Position numbers and translations under genes: made by a program
Assembly (NCBI RefSeq): GCF_900172295.1
Contig: NZ_FWFL01000005.1
Span: 1-64,000 of the forward strand
Source of the DNA: Roseovarius litorisediminis
Lineage (GTDB): Bacteria > Pseudomonadota > Alphaproteobacteria > Rhodobacterales > Rhodobacteraceae
Direction: 5' to 3'
Length of the DNA stretch: 64,000 nt
Shown here: in pieces, positions 46,890 to 55,272 of the stretch
Position numbering within the stretch: position 1 is the stretch's first letter
Layout of the letters: every line of letters begins with the position of its first letter
The notes under the pieces: generated by a model
The model's database searches: none
The model's input: the letters and a program-made list of their open reading frames with translations, nothing else
What the model was told of the DNA's origin: nothing

Positions 46890-46972
46890 TGCACGATGAT
46901 TACGCTGCGGCGCATAACATATCACACGCTATCTTGCTGAACCGGGCTGAATTCTTACTGCCTTATGGCTAA
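46874..46972 (+). CDS. Candidate 32-residue small protein between rimP and pip
   Basis: ATG 46874 with GGAG eight bases upstream opens a 32-codon frame, beginning MSVQKMHDDYAAAHNISHAI and ending Leu-Pro-Tyr-Gly before TAA. Mixed composition (His, Asp, Ala, Leu) with possible helix; no signal or membrane segment. The ORF overlaps an inverted repeat at its start and runs convergently into the last bases of pip. No family recognised; the ribosome site is the main support. Confidence 0.35.
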   Translation: MSVQKMHDDYAAAHNISHAILLNRAEFLLPYG

Positions 46973-47943
46973 AGTTGCCGTGCCATCCGGTCCATGATGC
47001 CTACAAGTTCCGCGCTGATCCCCGGCTCTGAAAGCGCGTGCCCCGCTACAGGGATCATACGCAAATCAGCCTTTCCCCAGGCTTGCGCCAGAGTATACGC
47101 TGTCTCGGGTGGGCAAATCATATCGTAGCGCCCCTGCACAATTGTGCCTGGGATATCCGAAATGTTACCGATCTGATCCAGAATTTGCCCATCGTATTCC
47201 AGAAAGCCGCCATGCGTGAAATAATGATTCTCTAACCGTGCGAAAGCCCGCGCATACTCGGCCGGGCTTTCACCCCCCACGCCTGTGGAATGCACTGTGG
47301 CCAGTGCGTTTTCCCAAGCAGACCAGGCCCTGGCATAAAGCACTTCTTCACTCAGATTCCCGGAAAACAACCGTTTATGATAGGCCCCGATCATGTCATT
47401 GCGCTCATCCTCTGGAATAAGCTCTTGAAATCGTTTCCATGTTTCGGGCCAGAATTTGCCAGCACCGCCCCCATAAAACCATTTCAACTCGACCTGCGTC
47501 ATCATGAATACGCCACGCAACACAAGGTGCGACACTCTCTCGGGATGGGTCTCGGCATAGATCAGCGCCAAGGTGGCACCCCAACTGCCGCCAAAAACCA
47601 TCCAGTCTTCGATTGCCAGAGACTCGCGAATACGCTCAATATCTGAAACCAGATGCCATGTCGTATTGGCCTCGATGCTGGCATGGGGCGTAGATCGGCC
47701 ACAGCCACGTTGATCGAATAGTATTATCCGGTAGATATTGGGGTTAAAATAGCGTCGCATTGCAGGGCTGCACCCGCCGCCCGGACCACCATGCAGTACC
47801 ACAACAGGGTGCCCATCACGCCTGCCTGATTGCTCAACATAAATCTTGTGACCGTCGCCAACATCCATCATTTGCCGGTGAAAAGGTTCGACCGGTGGAT
47901 ATAGATACTGAACTGCGCTCTTTTGGCCTGAGAATTTATCCAT
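46969..47943 (-). CDS. pip: Proline iminopeptidase
   Basis: 324 residues, alpha/beta-hydrolase of peptidase family S33. [18 protein letters not shown] oxyanion region near 50-67, [10 protein letters not shown], nucleophile GGSWGATL near 118-125, and late Asp (Gly-Arg-Tyr-Asp) and His (Ala-Gly-His-Ala) of the triad. Releases N-terminal proline from peptides. Cytoplasmic, no signal. Divergent from ubiG: the two starts are 49 bases apart with a TATATA element between them. Confidence 0.95.
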   Translation of the reverse strand: MDKFSGQKSAVQYLYPPVEPFHRQMMDVGDGHKIYVEQSGRRDGHPVVVLHGGPGGGCSPAMRRYFNPNIYRIILFDQRGCGRSTPHASIEANTTWHLVSDIERIRESLAIEDWMVFGGSWGATLALIYAETHPERVSHLVLRGVFMMTQVELKWFYGGGAGKFWPETWKRFQELIPEDERNDMIGAYHKRLFSGNLSEEVLYARAWSAWENALATVHSTGVGGESPAEYARAFARLENHYFTHGGFLEYDGQILDQIGNISDIPGTIVQGRYDMICPPETAYTLAQAWGKADLRMIPVAGHALSEPGISAELVGIMDRMARQL

Positions 47944-47992
47944 GACCGTCCTATATAGAGGGGCGACACCAATTGAGCATATGGAGAGCAGA

Positions 47993-48739
47993 ATGCAAGC
48001 CGCTCACAGCACGATCAACCCTGCCGAAGTAGCCAAGTTTGAAGCGATGGCCGCTGAATGGTGGGATCCGAACGGCAAGTTCAAGCCACTTCACATGCTC
48101 AACCCGTGTCGCTTGGACTATATCACATCCCAGATTGCCGCTGAATTCGATCGAGACCTGACACAACCCTTACCCTTTAAAGGATTGCGTATTCTCGACA
48201 TCGGCTGTGGGGGAGGTTTGCTAAGCGAACCCATGGCGCGCCTTGGCGCCGATGTTTTGGGCGCTGACGCCGCTGAAGGCAACATTCCAGTGGCCCAGGT
48301 GCATGCCGACCAATCAGGTCTGAAAATTGACTACCGCCATACCACGGCAGAGGCCCTAGCGGCAGCAGGTGAACAGTTTGATGCGATCTTGAACATGGAA
48401 GTGGTCGAGCATGTCGCCGAACCGCAGGCTTATCTGACCGCCTGCCGCCAGTTGCTAAAACCCGGCGGCCTGCAAATTTGTTCAACCATCAACCGAAATC
48501 CGAAAAGTTTTGCCATGGCCATCGTTGGTGCCGAATACGTTATGCGCTGGCTTCCCAAGGGTACGCATGAGTGGAATAAATTCATAACTCCGGATGAACT
48601 TGAAAATCTGTTGCGCAGCGCAGGTCTGGACCCGGTAGATCGCAAAGGGTTTGTTTTTAATCCGGTGACCTGGCGTTGGCGTCTGTCCGACCGCGATCTT
48701 AGCGTCAATTATGTAACCGCCAGCATTAAACCTAAATAG
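47993..48739 (+). CDS. ubiG: Ubiquinone biosynthesis O-methyltransferase UbiG
   Basis: 248 residues from ATG 47993, with GGAGAG upstream; upstream in-frame ATGs lengthen it past the family norm. Starts with the characteristic [23 protein letters not shown] motif [19 protein letters not shown] near 66-83, and the C-terminal Ser-Val-Asn-Tyr end. Performs both O-methylations of the ubiquinone ring. Convergent with the MarR gene (3-base gap). Confidence 0.96.
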   Translation: MQAAHSTINPAEVAKFEAMAAEWWDPNGKFKPLHMLNPCRLDYITSQIAAEFDRDLTQPLPFKGLRILDIGCGGGLLSEPMARLGADVLGADAAEGNIPVAQVHADQSGLKIDYRHTTAEALAAAGEQFDAILNMEVVEHVAEPQAYLTACRQLLKPGGLQICSTINRNPKSFAMAIVGAEYVMRWLPKGTHEWNKFITPDELENLLRSAGLDPVDRKGFVFNPVTWRWRLSDRDLSVNYVTASIKPK

Positions 48740-48742
48740 CGA

Positions 48743-49186
48743 TCAGCCTTCTTCCAGTTTGATGCGCAATTCCCGCAGGACCGGGAGTGTAGCGCGCACC
48801 TTGTCCTCGCCCAGTTCAGCAACCATGTCGGTAAAAATCGGCGTGATAGCTGCAAGCGCCGTTTCACGCGCCTGACGACCGGCCTGACTAATCGCGATCT
48901 TCTTCCGGCGGGCATCGTCCCAGTCTGGGCGTATATGTATATAACCGGCCCATTCCAGCTTGCTCAGGGTGTTGGTCATTGCCCCTCGTGTAACGTGAAA
49001 ACTTTTGGCCAGCTGCGCCGGGCTGCGTTCATGCCCGGCCCGCGCCAAATGGTTGAGAACGGAAAAATGCGAGATTTCCATCCCCTTAGGCAAGACACGG
49101 CTAAGGCTATTCCGAATCAACTGTTCGTTCGTCAGAATCTCACTGAACAGGGCCACGGCCAATGAATTGCTGGTGTTTTCGTTCAT
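48743..49186 (-). CDS. MarR-family transcriptional regulator
   Basis: 147 residues, winged-helix dimer. Helix-turn-helix at about 55-80 (RSPAQLAKSFHVTRGAMTNTL) and wing at 85-100 (IRPDWDDARRKKIAISQAG). MarR proteins usually repress nearby genes until they bind a small aromatic or oxidant signal. Its start touches the stop of the amidase gene, so it is the last gene of a grxC-amidase-marR unit, whose targets are unknown. Confidence 0.92.
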   Translation of the reverse strand: MNENTSNSLAVALFSEILTNEQLIRNSLSRVLPKGMEISHFSVLNHLARAGHERSPAQLAKSFHVTRGAMTNTLSKLEWAGYIHIRPDWDDARRKKIAISQAGRQARETALAAITPIFTDMVAELGEDKVRATLPVLRELRIKLEEG

Positions 49187-50017
49187 TCAAGGGCCGTTAA
49201 ATCCTATTTCAGTGACAAGCGACGGTATGCGCTGACGTGCTTTTGCCACTTCGGAAGGGTCCAGATCAACGTATATGATTCCCGGCTCAGTTCCTGCATC
49301 TGCCAAAACCTCGCCCCACGGGCCAATTGCCATTGAATGGCCATAGGTTTTACGCGCCCGGCCAGAGGTAACAGAATGCAATCCGGTTTGGGCCGGGGCC
49401 AGCACATACGAGCCTGTCTCAATCGCCCGCGCGCGCAGCAAAGTTTCCCAATGTGCTTTCCCGGTAACAGGTGAAAAAGCCGAGGGAACGCTTAGTACGC
49501 TTGCGCCGGCCTGAGCTAAAGAACGGTAAAGATGCGGAAACCGGATATCATAACAGATGGTCATGCCCAAATCTCCCGTCGGCATCTCAGCCAACACACT
49601 GCAGTCACCTGCGCGGTAGCCTTCAGATTCCCGGTAGCATTCGGTCTCAGACACTTCGACATCAAACATATGAATTTTGTCATAGCGCGCAGCAATGTCG
49701 CCTAGGGGCGTGATCAGGAACGAACGGTTGGCAAAACGTCCATCAGGAGCTTCTGATTTCAGAGCAAGCGACCCGATCAAAAGCCAGATTTTCAGTTCAG
49801 CCGCCTGAAAACGCAATGCGGCAAGGGTCCGGTCGTCATCCTCGTTTTGCAGGACCGCGCGTTGCTGGCGGCGGTCAAGTGACACACAATTTGTAACCTC
49901 GGGTGTCAGAATAAAACTGGCGCCAGCCTTGGCTGCCCTATCTACCAACCCTGTTGTGACTGGCAGATTTCCTACCGGATCGTCACTGCTGTTTAGTTGG
50001 ATCAGAGCAGTCTTCAT
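49187..50017 (-). CDS. Nitrilase-superfamily amidase (NIT1/NIT2-like)
   Basis: 276 residues from ATG 50017; a GTG at 50026 overlapping the grxC stop is the alternative. Carbon-nitrogen hydrolase with the Glu-Lys-Cys triad: Glu in LTPEVTNCVSL, Lys in YDKIHMFDV and Cys in TICYDIRFPHLY. Closest in feel to the Nit1/Nit2 group, which hydrolyses omega-amides or deaminated glutathione. Sitting next to a glutaredoxin gene, deaminated-glutathione amidase is a reasonable guess. Confidence 0.9.
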   Translation of the reverse strand: MKTALIQLNSSDDPVGNLPVTTGLVDRAAKAGASFILTPEVTNCVSLDRRQQRAVLQNEDDDRTLAALRFQAAELKIWLLIGSLALKSEAPDGRFANRSFLITPLGDIAARYDKIHMFDVEVSETECYRESEGYRAGDCSVLAEMPTGDLGMTICYDIRFPHLYRSLAQAGASVLSVPSAFSPVTGKAHWETLLRARAIETGSYVLAPAQTGLHSVTSGRARKTYGHSMAIGPWGEVLADAGTEPGIIYVDLDPSEVAKARQRIPSLVTEIGFNGP

Positions 50018-50022
50018 GGCAA

Positions 50023-50280
50023 TCACAATCCCAGTAGCGAATCCAGCTTACCCGCACGTTCAAGTGCATAAAGCTCATCACAACCACCCACATGCGTTTC
50101 GCCAACGAATATCTGTGGTACGGTCCGCCCTCCGTTGGCGCGCTGTATCATTTCCGGTTTGCGTGACGGATTTGACCAGACGTTAATCTCGGCAAAGTTC
50201 ACACCTTTTTGCTTCAGCAAGCGCTTTGCGGCATGACAGAAGCCGCACATGGGCGAAGTGTAAATTTCAATCGTTTTCAT
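50023..50280 (-). CDS. grxC: Glutaredoxin 3
   Basis: 85 residues, glutaredoxin fold. Active site SPMCGFCHAAKRLL (Cys-Gly-Phe-Cys near residues 12-15; E. coli Grx3 has Cys-Pro-Tyr-Cys), cis-Pro loop RTVPQIFVG and GGCDEL glutathione-binding motif. Reduces disulfides with glutathione. Followed by the amidase after 5 bases, and follows comF by 33 bases. Confidence 0.95.
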   Translation of the reverse strand: MKTIEIYTSPMCGFCHAAKRLLKQKGVNFAEINVWSNPSRKPEMIQRANGGRTVPQIFVGETHVGGCDELYALERAGKLDSLLGL

Positions 50281-50313
50281 TTGCAGTTCCCATCAACCGT
50301 TTTCCGCGGGAAC

Positions 50314-51045
50314 TTAAGTATCCTTAGCCACACGCGCTAGTGCCAGAATACAAACATCCGCGGCACCAGCCGAAAAACAGGCCTGTGCCGCCGAGGAAAG
50401 CGTAGCGCCTGAGGTCATGACATCGTCGATGATCAGCACGGCCTGGCCAATAAGAGCAGCCTTTCTTTTCCCGTGCACCCGAATCGCATCGCTCAGGGTT
50501 TGGTGTCTTGCATCGCGACCTAAACCATCGAGTGATCTTGTGCGTTTGGGCCTGATCAGAAGATCAGGACAGCAGGAAAGACCGGTTTGATCAGCCACGG
50601 CCTGCGCCAGCAAAGCCGCTTGATTGAAACGGCGCCGTAACATACGCGACCAATGCAAAGGCACGGGCGCAATGATCATATTGGCGGTTAGAATAGGTTT
50701 TGCAGCATGCGCCATCCACAAGGCTGCGGGGCGCACCACGTCGTGCCGGTCACCGTGCTTTAGGGCCAGAACAAGCTTGCGGCCATTATCTTTGTATAAA
50801 ACTGCAGCACGCCCCCTGCTCCAAGGCCGGGAAATGGACATACAATCATCGCAATATTCGGCCTCATCCACCATTTCTCCAGGAAGCGGAATGCCACAGG
50901 CATCACAACACGAACCCGAAATAAAAGGTGTATCCCGCCAGCACGTCCCGCAAAGGCCAAAGTCACTTTCCACCTGAACCCCACAAATTGTACATCTGGG
51001 CGGATAAATCAGACGCAACGCTGTTTGAAATACCTCCAAGCTCAC
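50314..51045 (-). CDS. ComF-family phosphoribosyltransferase-like protein
   Basis: 243 residues from a GTG. N-terminal zinc-finger-like double-Cys region (CTICGV, CGTCW, CCDACG, CDDC; residues about 17-70) and a C-terminal type I phosphoribosyltransferase domain with PRPP loop VLIIDDVMTSGATLSSAA. ComF helps transforming DNA uptake in naturally competent bacteria, but many bearers are not known to be competent. Starts 15 bases from the divergent methyltransferase gene. Confidence 0.92.
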   Translation of the reverse strand: MSLEVFQTALRLIYPPRCTICGVQVESDFGLCGTCWRDTPFISGSCCDACGIPLPGEMVDEAEYCDDCMSISRPWSRGRAAVLYKDNGRKLVLALKHGDRHDVVRPAALWMAHAAKPILTANMIIAPVPLHWSRMLRRRFNQAALLAQAVADQTGLSCCPDLLIRPKRTRSLDGLGRDARHQTLSDAIRVHGKRKAALIGQAVLIIDDVMTSGATLSSAAQACFSAGAADVCILALARVAKDT

Positions 51046-51060
51046 CCTATTGTCCCCGCT

Positions 51061-51876
51061 ATGACAAAGCCCCTCATTGATCGCGCGGCCCTGATCCGCA
51101 ATCGCCAGCGTGCGTCAGCAGCGCCAGCGCTGTTCCTGCATGGCACTGCCGCTGATGAAATCAAAGATCGGCTAGAGATGGTTAACAAATCGTTTATTGC
51201 TCCAGCGGTGGTAAGCGGTTTTCCGGACTTCTGGCAAACCGTGCTGCCCAACGCCAAATGCGTAGCCGACACCGAAGTGCTTGATCTTGCCGAAGGCGCA
51301 CATGATCTGGTGATACACGCGATGTGCCTGCATTGGGCCAACGACCCTGTTGGTCAGTTGATTCAGGCCCGCCGTGCGCTGCGGCCTGATGGGCTCTTGC
51401 TAGCTGTGCTACTTGGCGGTGAAACCCTTAAGGAACTGCGCGTTTCTCTGGCACAGGCCGAGTCCGATTTGTCGGGTGGCTTATCGCCACGCGTTGTCCC
51501 GATGGGCGAAATTCGTGATTTGGGGGCCCTGCTTCAACGGGCCGGGTTTGCCCTGCCTGTTGCCGACAGCCTGCCTTTAGAGGTCAGTTATGCATCACCA
51601 CTACACCTTATGAAAGATTTGCGCGCCATGGGTGAAACCAACGCGATGACAGGGCGATCCCGGCACATGATGCGGAAAACGCTTCTTGCCAAAGCCAACC
51701 AAATTTACACTAACGAATTCGGTGGGGCCGACGGCCGCATTGCATCTACATTCGAGATGATTTTTCTGACGGGCTGGTCGCCGGACCCCAGTCAACCACA
51801 ACCGTTGCGCCCGGGATCTGCCACCTCGCGACTGGCAGATGCGCTTGAAACTGATGAAAACCGTCTGAAAGATTGA
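51061..51876 (+). CDS. NDUFAF5/BioC-like SAM-dependent methyltransferase
   Basis: 271 residues from ATG 51061. Starts with LIDRAALIRNRQRA, conserved in the alphaproteobacterial homologues of NDUFAF5 (the mitochondrial complex I assembly factor, an arginine hydroxylase/methyltransferase-fold protein). SAM-fold features in the centre (AEGAHDLVIHAMCLHWANDP, QARRALRPDGLLLAVLLGG). The glycine-rich motif I is degenerate (SGFPDFWQTVLPNAKCVAD), as in NDUFAF5. Likely complex I maturation. Confidence 0.82.
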   Translation: MTKPLIDRAALIRNRQRASAAPALFLHGTAADEIKDRLEMVNKSFIAPAVVSGFPDFWQTVLPNAKCVADTEVLDLAEGAHDLVIHAMCLHWANDPVGQLIQARRALRPDGLLLAVLLGGETLKELRVSLAQAESDLSGGLSPRVVPMGEIRDLGALLQRAGFALPVADSLPLEVSYASPLHLMKDLRAMGETNAMTGRSRHMMRKTLLAKANQIYTNEFGGADGRIASTFEMIFLTGWSPDPSQPQPLRPGSATSRLADALETDENRLKD

Positions 51877-51937
51877 CCTTGCGGCCTTAACCGTTATGTC
51901 CACCGGTGAAACATGACAGCAAGGATTGACCCCAAAC

Positions 51938-53002
51938 ATGTCAGAAGCGCGCGAAACCTCAGAACGCCCCAGTCATGCGCCCGCCGACCATCCGGCAATT
52001 CCAAAGGCAAAAACCGGGATTCTGCTTGCCAATTTGGGAACCCCGGACAATTACGATTATTGGTCCATGCGCCGGTACCTGAACGAGTTTTTGTCAGACC
52101 GTCGTGTGATCGACTATTCGCCCTGGAAATGGCAGCCCCTGCTACAGCTGATCATCCTCACCAAACGGCCCTTCACAAGCGGCGAGGCGTATAAATCAAT
52201 CTGGAACGAGGAAAAGGGCGAAAGCCCCTTGATGACAATTACTCGCGATCAAACCACTAAGTTGGCTCAGGCGATGCAGGAGAGATATGGCGACCAGGTA
52301 ATGGTCGATTTCTGCATGCGCTATGGCAACCCATCAACAAAGTCCAAGGTGCGGGAAATGACCCAAGCGGGATGCACCCGCATCCTTTTCTTCCCACTTT
52401 ACCCACATTATGCGGGCGCCACGTCGGCCACTGCGAATGACCAGTTTTTTCGCGCGCTTATGGAAGAAACCCGACAGCCGGTTGCCCGCGTGGTCGAACC
52501 TTATTTCGAACACCCGCTTTACATTGATGCGCTTGCGAAGTCGGTTGAAACGGCCTACGCAACCATCGAAGACCAGCCTGACGTGTTGATTGTGTCTTAC
52601 CATGGCATGCCCAAACGCTATCTGATGCAGGGTGATCCTTACCACTGTCAGTGCCAGAAAACGACGCGGTTGTTGAAAGAACGTCTAGGTTGGGACGACA
52701 CCCAGATCACAACGACCTTTCAATCCGTTTTCGGGCCTGAAGAATGGTTAAAACCTTACACTGTTGAAGAAGTCGCAAGATTGGCCAAAGATGAAGGTAA
52801 AAAGAAAATTGCTGTCATTGCACCCGCTTTTTCTGCCGATTGCATCGAAACATTGGAAGAAATCAACGAAGAAATTCGCGAAAGCTTTGAAGAGGCGGGG
52901 GGAAAGCAATTCAGCTATATTCCCTGCCTGAATGACCAGCAGGCGCATATTCAAGCTTTGACCTCGATTGTTGAAAGCAACCTTAGAGGCTGGGTAGACT
53001 AA
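51938..53002 (+). CDS. hemH: Ferrochelatase
   Basis: 354 residues from ATG 51938 (TTG 51926 is in frame). Class I ferrochelatase with LANLGTPDNYDYWSMRRYLN near the start, conserved His in VSYHGMPKRYL and Glu in ADCIETLEEI, the metal-handling residues. Inserts iron into protoporphyrin IX at the end of heme synthesis. N-terminal extension of about 28 polar residues before the domain. Ends before a bidirectional hairpin terminator. Confidence 0.97.
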   Translation: MSEARETSERPSHAPADHPAIPKAKTGILLANLGTPDNYDYWSMRRYLNEFLSDRRVIDYSPWKWQPLLQLIILTKRPFTSGEAYKSIWNEEKGESPLMTITRDQTTKLAQAMQERYGDQVMVDFCMRYGNPSTKSKVREMTQAGCTRILFFPLYPHYAGATSATANDQFFRALMEETRQPVARVVEPYFEHPLYIDALAKSVETAYATIEDQPDVLIVSYHGMPKRYLMQGDPYHCQCQKTTRLLKERLGWDDTQITTTFQSVFGPEEWLKPYTVEEVARLAKDEGKKKIAVIAPAFSADCIETLEEINEEIRESFEEAGGKQFSYIPCLNDQQAHIQALTSIVESNLRGWVD

Positions 53003-53021
53003 GAGTTAATCCAAAAACAAA

Positions 53022-53051
53022 AAAAGGCAGTGGTTTCCCCTGCCTTTTCCT
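53022..53051. terminator. Bidirectional intrinsic terminator after hemH
   Basis: AAAAGGCAG (53022-53030), nine-base loop, CTGCCTTTT (53040-53048) followed by CCTTT; the left flank is A-rich, so on the minus strand it also has a U-run. Serves hemH and the small exported-protein gene at 53069. Confidence 0.88.
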
Positions 53052-53068
53052 TTAGATATGTTGCCGAA

Positions 53069-53257
53069 TTAGTCAGCAGCAACAACTGCAGCGACGATGG
53101 CCAACAGGACCAGCGGCACCCAAACGCCGGCAGCAGACGAGCTGGCAGCAGTTTCTTCAACCACAACAGGTGCTTCGATGACCGGCTCGGCATAGCTGCC
53201 TGCAAATGCGGTCGATGCAGCAGCTGTCAGGGCAGCGGCGAGAACGAGTTTTTTCAT
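53069..53257 (-). CDS. Small exported/membrane protein, 62 residues
   Basis: Starts at ATG 53257 with GGAGG seven bases upstream. Signal peptide 1-20 (MKKLVLAAALTAAASTAFA), a short acidic linker (Val-Glu-Glu-Thr) and a C-terminal hydrophobic segment of about 16 residues ending Val-Ala-Ala-Asp. The tail could insert in the membrane. Similar tiny proteins are common in Rhodobacteraceae to my memory; function unknown. Its strong ribosome site and terminator argue for real, possibly abundant, expression. Confidence 0.8.
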   Translation of the reverse strand: MKKLVLAAALTAAASTAFAGSYAEPVIEAPVVVEETAASSSAAGVWVPLVLLAIVAAVVAAD

Positions 53258-53402
53258 AGTAACCTCCAGATATTGGCCTGCCGCGGCTATCACGCAACGA
53301 CAGGCACCCAAGACTTAACCTCGTGGTGTTTTTCTAAACAGCAATTTTCGCCGATTGCAAATACAAGTTAGCGCTTAAACCACACAATTCGCCCAATTTT
53401 CG

Positions 53403-54005
53403 TCAAATAAGCAACACTTGCGTGCCAACCTTGGCAAGTCCAAAAAGCTCAGCGATGTGTTGGTTATAAAGGCCGATACACCCATTGGACGACCGGCGCC
53501 CGATTTTGCGTGTATCATGCGTTCCGTGGATTCTGTAATAGGTCCAGCTCAGGTACATCGCATGGGTCCCAAGAGGATTGTCCGGGCCAGGTCCGATAAA
53601 CTCTGGCCATTCGGGATTTCTTTCCAGCATCGACGGAGTCGGCCGCCAGCTGGGCCCTACTACTTTGCGAACAACCTGTGTCCGGCCACGGCGGGTAAGC
53701 TCTTCGGAAACAGGTACGCTTGATGGATACAGCTTATAGGTTTGCCCATCCGCTGACCAGAAATGCAGCGCCCGTGAGGTGATATCAACCAGAATCGCAC
53801 CGTTGTTCAGATTCGAAAAATAGGGTCGCCAATCCAGCGACCGAAAGCTGGAAATATTGCGCCGGACGGTTTCTGTGACGTCGCTTTCAATTTCAACGCT
53901 TCCGGCACCATCAACATCCTGCGCCAAAGCAGGTGCGCCAATGGCGGCCGCTGTACCGGCCAGAAAGGCGCGCCTGTTCAACCCGTTCACGAATTTATTG
54001 GCCAT
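53403..54005 (-). CDS. L,D-transpeptidase (YkuD) with twin-arginine signal
   Basis: 200 residues from ATG 54005, GGGAGAG upstream. N-terminus NRRAFLAGTAAAIGA is a Tat-type signal. YkuD domain about 85-200 with HGTHDTRKIGRRSSNGCIGL, holding the catalytic His and Cys; the usual His of Ser-His-Gly-Cys is Asn here, which occurs in other active members. Makes 3-3 peptidoglycan crosslinks or attaches proteins to the wall. Near a second L,D-transpeptidase and a CAP-domain lipoprotein. Confidence 0.9.
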   Translation of the reverse strand: MANKFVNGLNRRAFLAGTAAAIGAPALAQDVDGAGSVEIESDVTETVRRNISSFRSLDWRPYFSNLNNGAILVDITSRALHFWSADGQTYKLYPSSVPVSEELTRRGRTQVVRKVVGPSWRPTPSMLERNPEWPEFIGPGPDNPLGTHAMYLSWTYYRIHGTHDTRKIGRRSSNGCIGLYNQHIAELFGLAKVGTQVLLI

Positions 54006-54171
54006 TCTTTCTCTCCCGAGTTTATGCACAGTATAGGCGAACACATATGTCCCGAAAGACGCAATCGCAAATCAAACAAGCGTTATTCCGCAAAGATACG
54101 CGGAACTGGGTTTGAAACACAACGCGACCCAAGATAAAGCTCGGGGAACAACAAATTCGGGTGGCTTAAAT

Positions 54172-54681
54172 ATGGCGCGTATTCTTATCCTGATTCTGAC
54201 TACGATCTTGACGTTGTCGGCCTGTACGGCCCCGGAACCACAAATTGGTTCAGATGGAAAGCCACTCCCTAAATTATACCGTATCCGCGCCGGTGACACA
54301 TCCAGAGTTCAGTTCAGTATGTTGGATTCTGTTAATTCTCTTCGACAGGCGGCGGGTCACGGAACTGTTGATCTGGATGCAGCCCTGAATGCCGCTGCGG
54401 CGACTCATTCACGCGATATGTCGGTCCAGAACCGGCCGTGGCATTTCGGCTCTGATGGCTCATCCCCAATCGACCGTGTGCGACGTGTCGGCTATTCTGG
54501 AAACCTTGTAGGTGAAAATATTTCGGAAACCTACGAAACCGAGCTGGAAACATTGGCGGCCTGGATGGAAGAGCCGGGCACGCGTCAAGTTATTCTGGCA
54601 CCGGATGCCCGCAAAATGGGTTTCGCCTGGCTGCAGGAAGACAATGGTAAAATCTGGTGGACACTGGTGATGGGCGATTAA
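54172..54681 (+). CDS. CAP-domain (SCP/PR1-like) lipoprotein
   Basis: 169 residues from ATG 54172. Lipobox Leu-Ser-Ala-Cys near residue 18 marks it as a lipoprotein. CAP domain about 45-160 with the histidines of HSRDMS and RPWHFGSDGSSP and the glutamate in VGENISETYE, the classic CAP cavity residues. Bacterial CAP proteins are poorly understood; some bind lipids or small molecules. Lies between two L,D-transpeptidase genes, suggesting an envelope role. Confidence 0.88.
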   Translation: MARILILILTTILTLSACTAPEPQIGSDGKPLPKLYRIRAGDTSRVQFSMLDSVNSLRQAAGHGTVDLDAALNAAAATHSRDMSVQNRPWHFGSDGSSPIDRVRRVGYSGNLVGENISETYETELETLAAWMEEPGTRQVILAPDARKMGFAWLQEDNGKIWWTLVMGD

Positions 54682-54693
54682 CGCGCCAAAGCA

Positions 54694-55191
54694 TCACGGA
54701 GTGATTGTAACCAGCGTTCCGTCCTTAACCATCGCATAAATATCTTCCATCTCCCTATTCTTGACCGAGATACACCCGGCCGTCCAGTCAGGGCCGATAC
54801 CGCTGCGTTTGTTGGGGCGGCCATGTATAAAAATATCTCCGCCCGGGTCTCGGCCGACGGCCCGCGCCTTGGCGATATCTCTTTCATTGGGATAAGAAAT
54901 ACCAATCGACAAATGGAAATCACTGTTCGGGTTGCGCCGGTCAATAAGATAGCTCCCTTCAGGGGTCTTGCCGTCGCCTTCAAATTCTTTGTGACCGTTT
55001 GGTGCAAATCCCAGATCAACGTTATAGGATTTCAGCACTTTTTCATGATGCAGAAGAAACATTTCGCGCTCGCTTTTGTCGACGATCACACGAGTTACTT
55101 CGGGGCCGTTGTAGGTCTTGAATTTAGACTTAGTGCAACCTGTTAAGCCTGAAGCCAGCGCAACAAGCACCATAGTTTTCAAAATTCGCAT
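54694..55191 (-). CDS. L,D-transpeptidase (YkuD) lipoprotein
   Basis: 165 residues from ATG 55191. Lipobox Leu-Thr-Gly-Cys near residue 19. YkuD domain with GDGKTPEGSYLIDRRNP and the catalytic segment IHGRPNKRSGIGPDWTAGCI followed by Ser-Val (Cys of Ala-Gly-Cys-Ile). Of the ErfK/YafK-like kind, which can cleave or link lipoprotein-peptidoglycan bonds. Convergent with the CAP gene (12-base gap). Confidence 0.9.
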   Translation of the reverse strand: MRILKTMVLVALASGLTGCTKSKFKTYNGPEVTRVIVDKSEREMFLLHHEKVLKSYNVDLGFAPNGHKEFEGDGKTPEGSYLIDRRNPNSDFHLSIGISYPNERDIAKARAVGRDPGGDIFIHGRPNKRSGIGPDWTAGCISVKNREMEDIYAMVKDGTLVTITP

Positions 55192-55272
55192 TTTCTTGCC
55201 GTTTTTTATACTGCTCGAGTGGGACTTTAATACTCTGGTCTCGAGACAATCGGACAGTCTTTTTTCCAATAT

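Noticed and set aside
53403..54005. Inactive L,D-transpeptidase because Ser-His-Gly-Cys reads Ser-Asn-Gly-Cys
   Set aside because: The catalytic Cys, the upstream His and surrounding residues are intact and the Asn variant occurs in other YkuD proteins.
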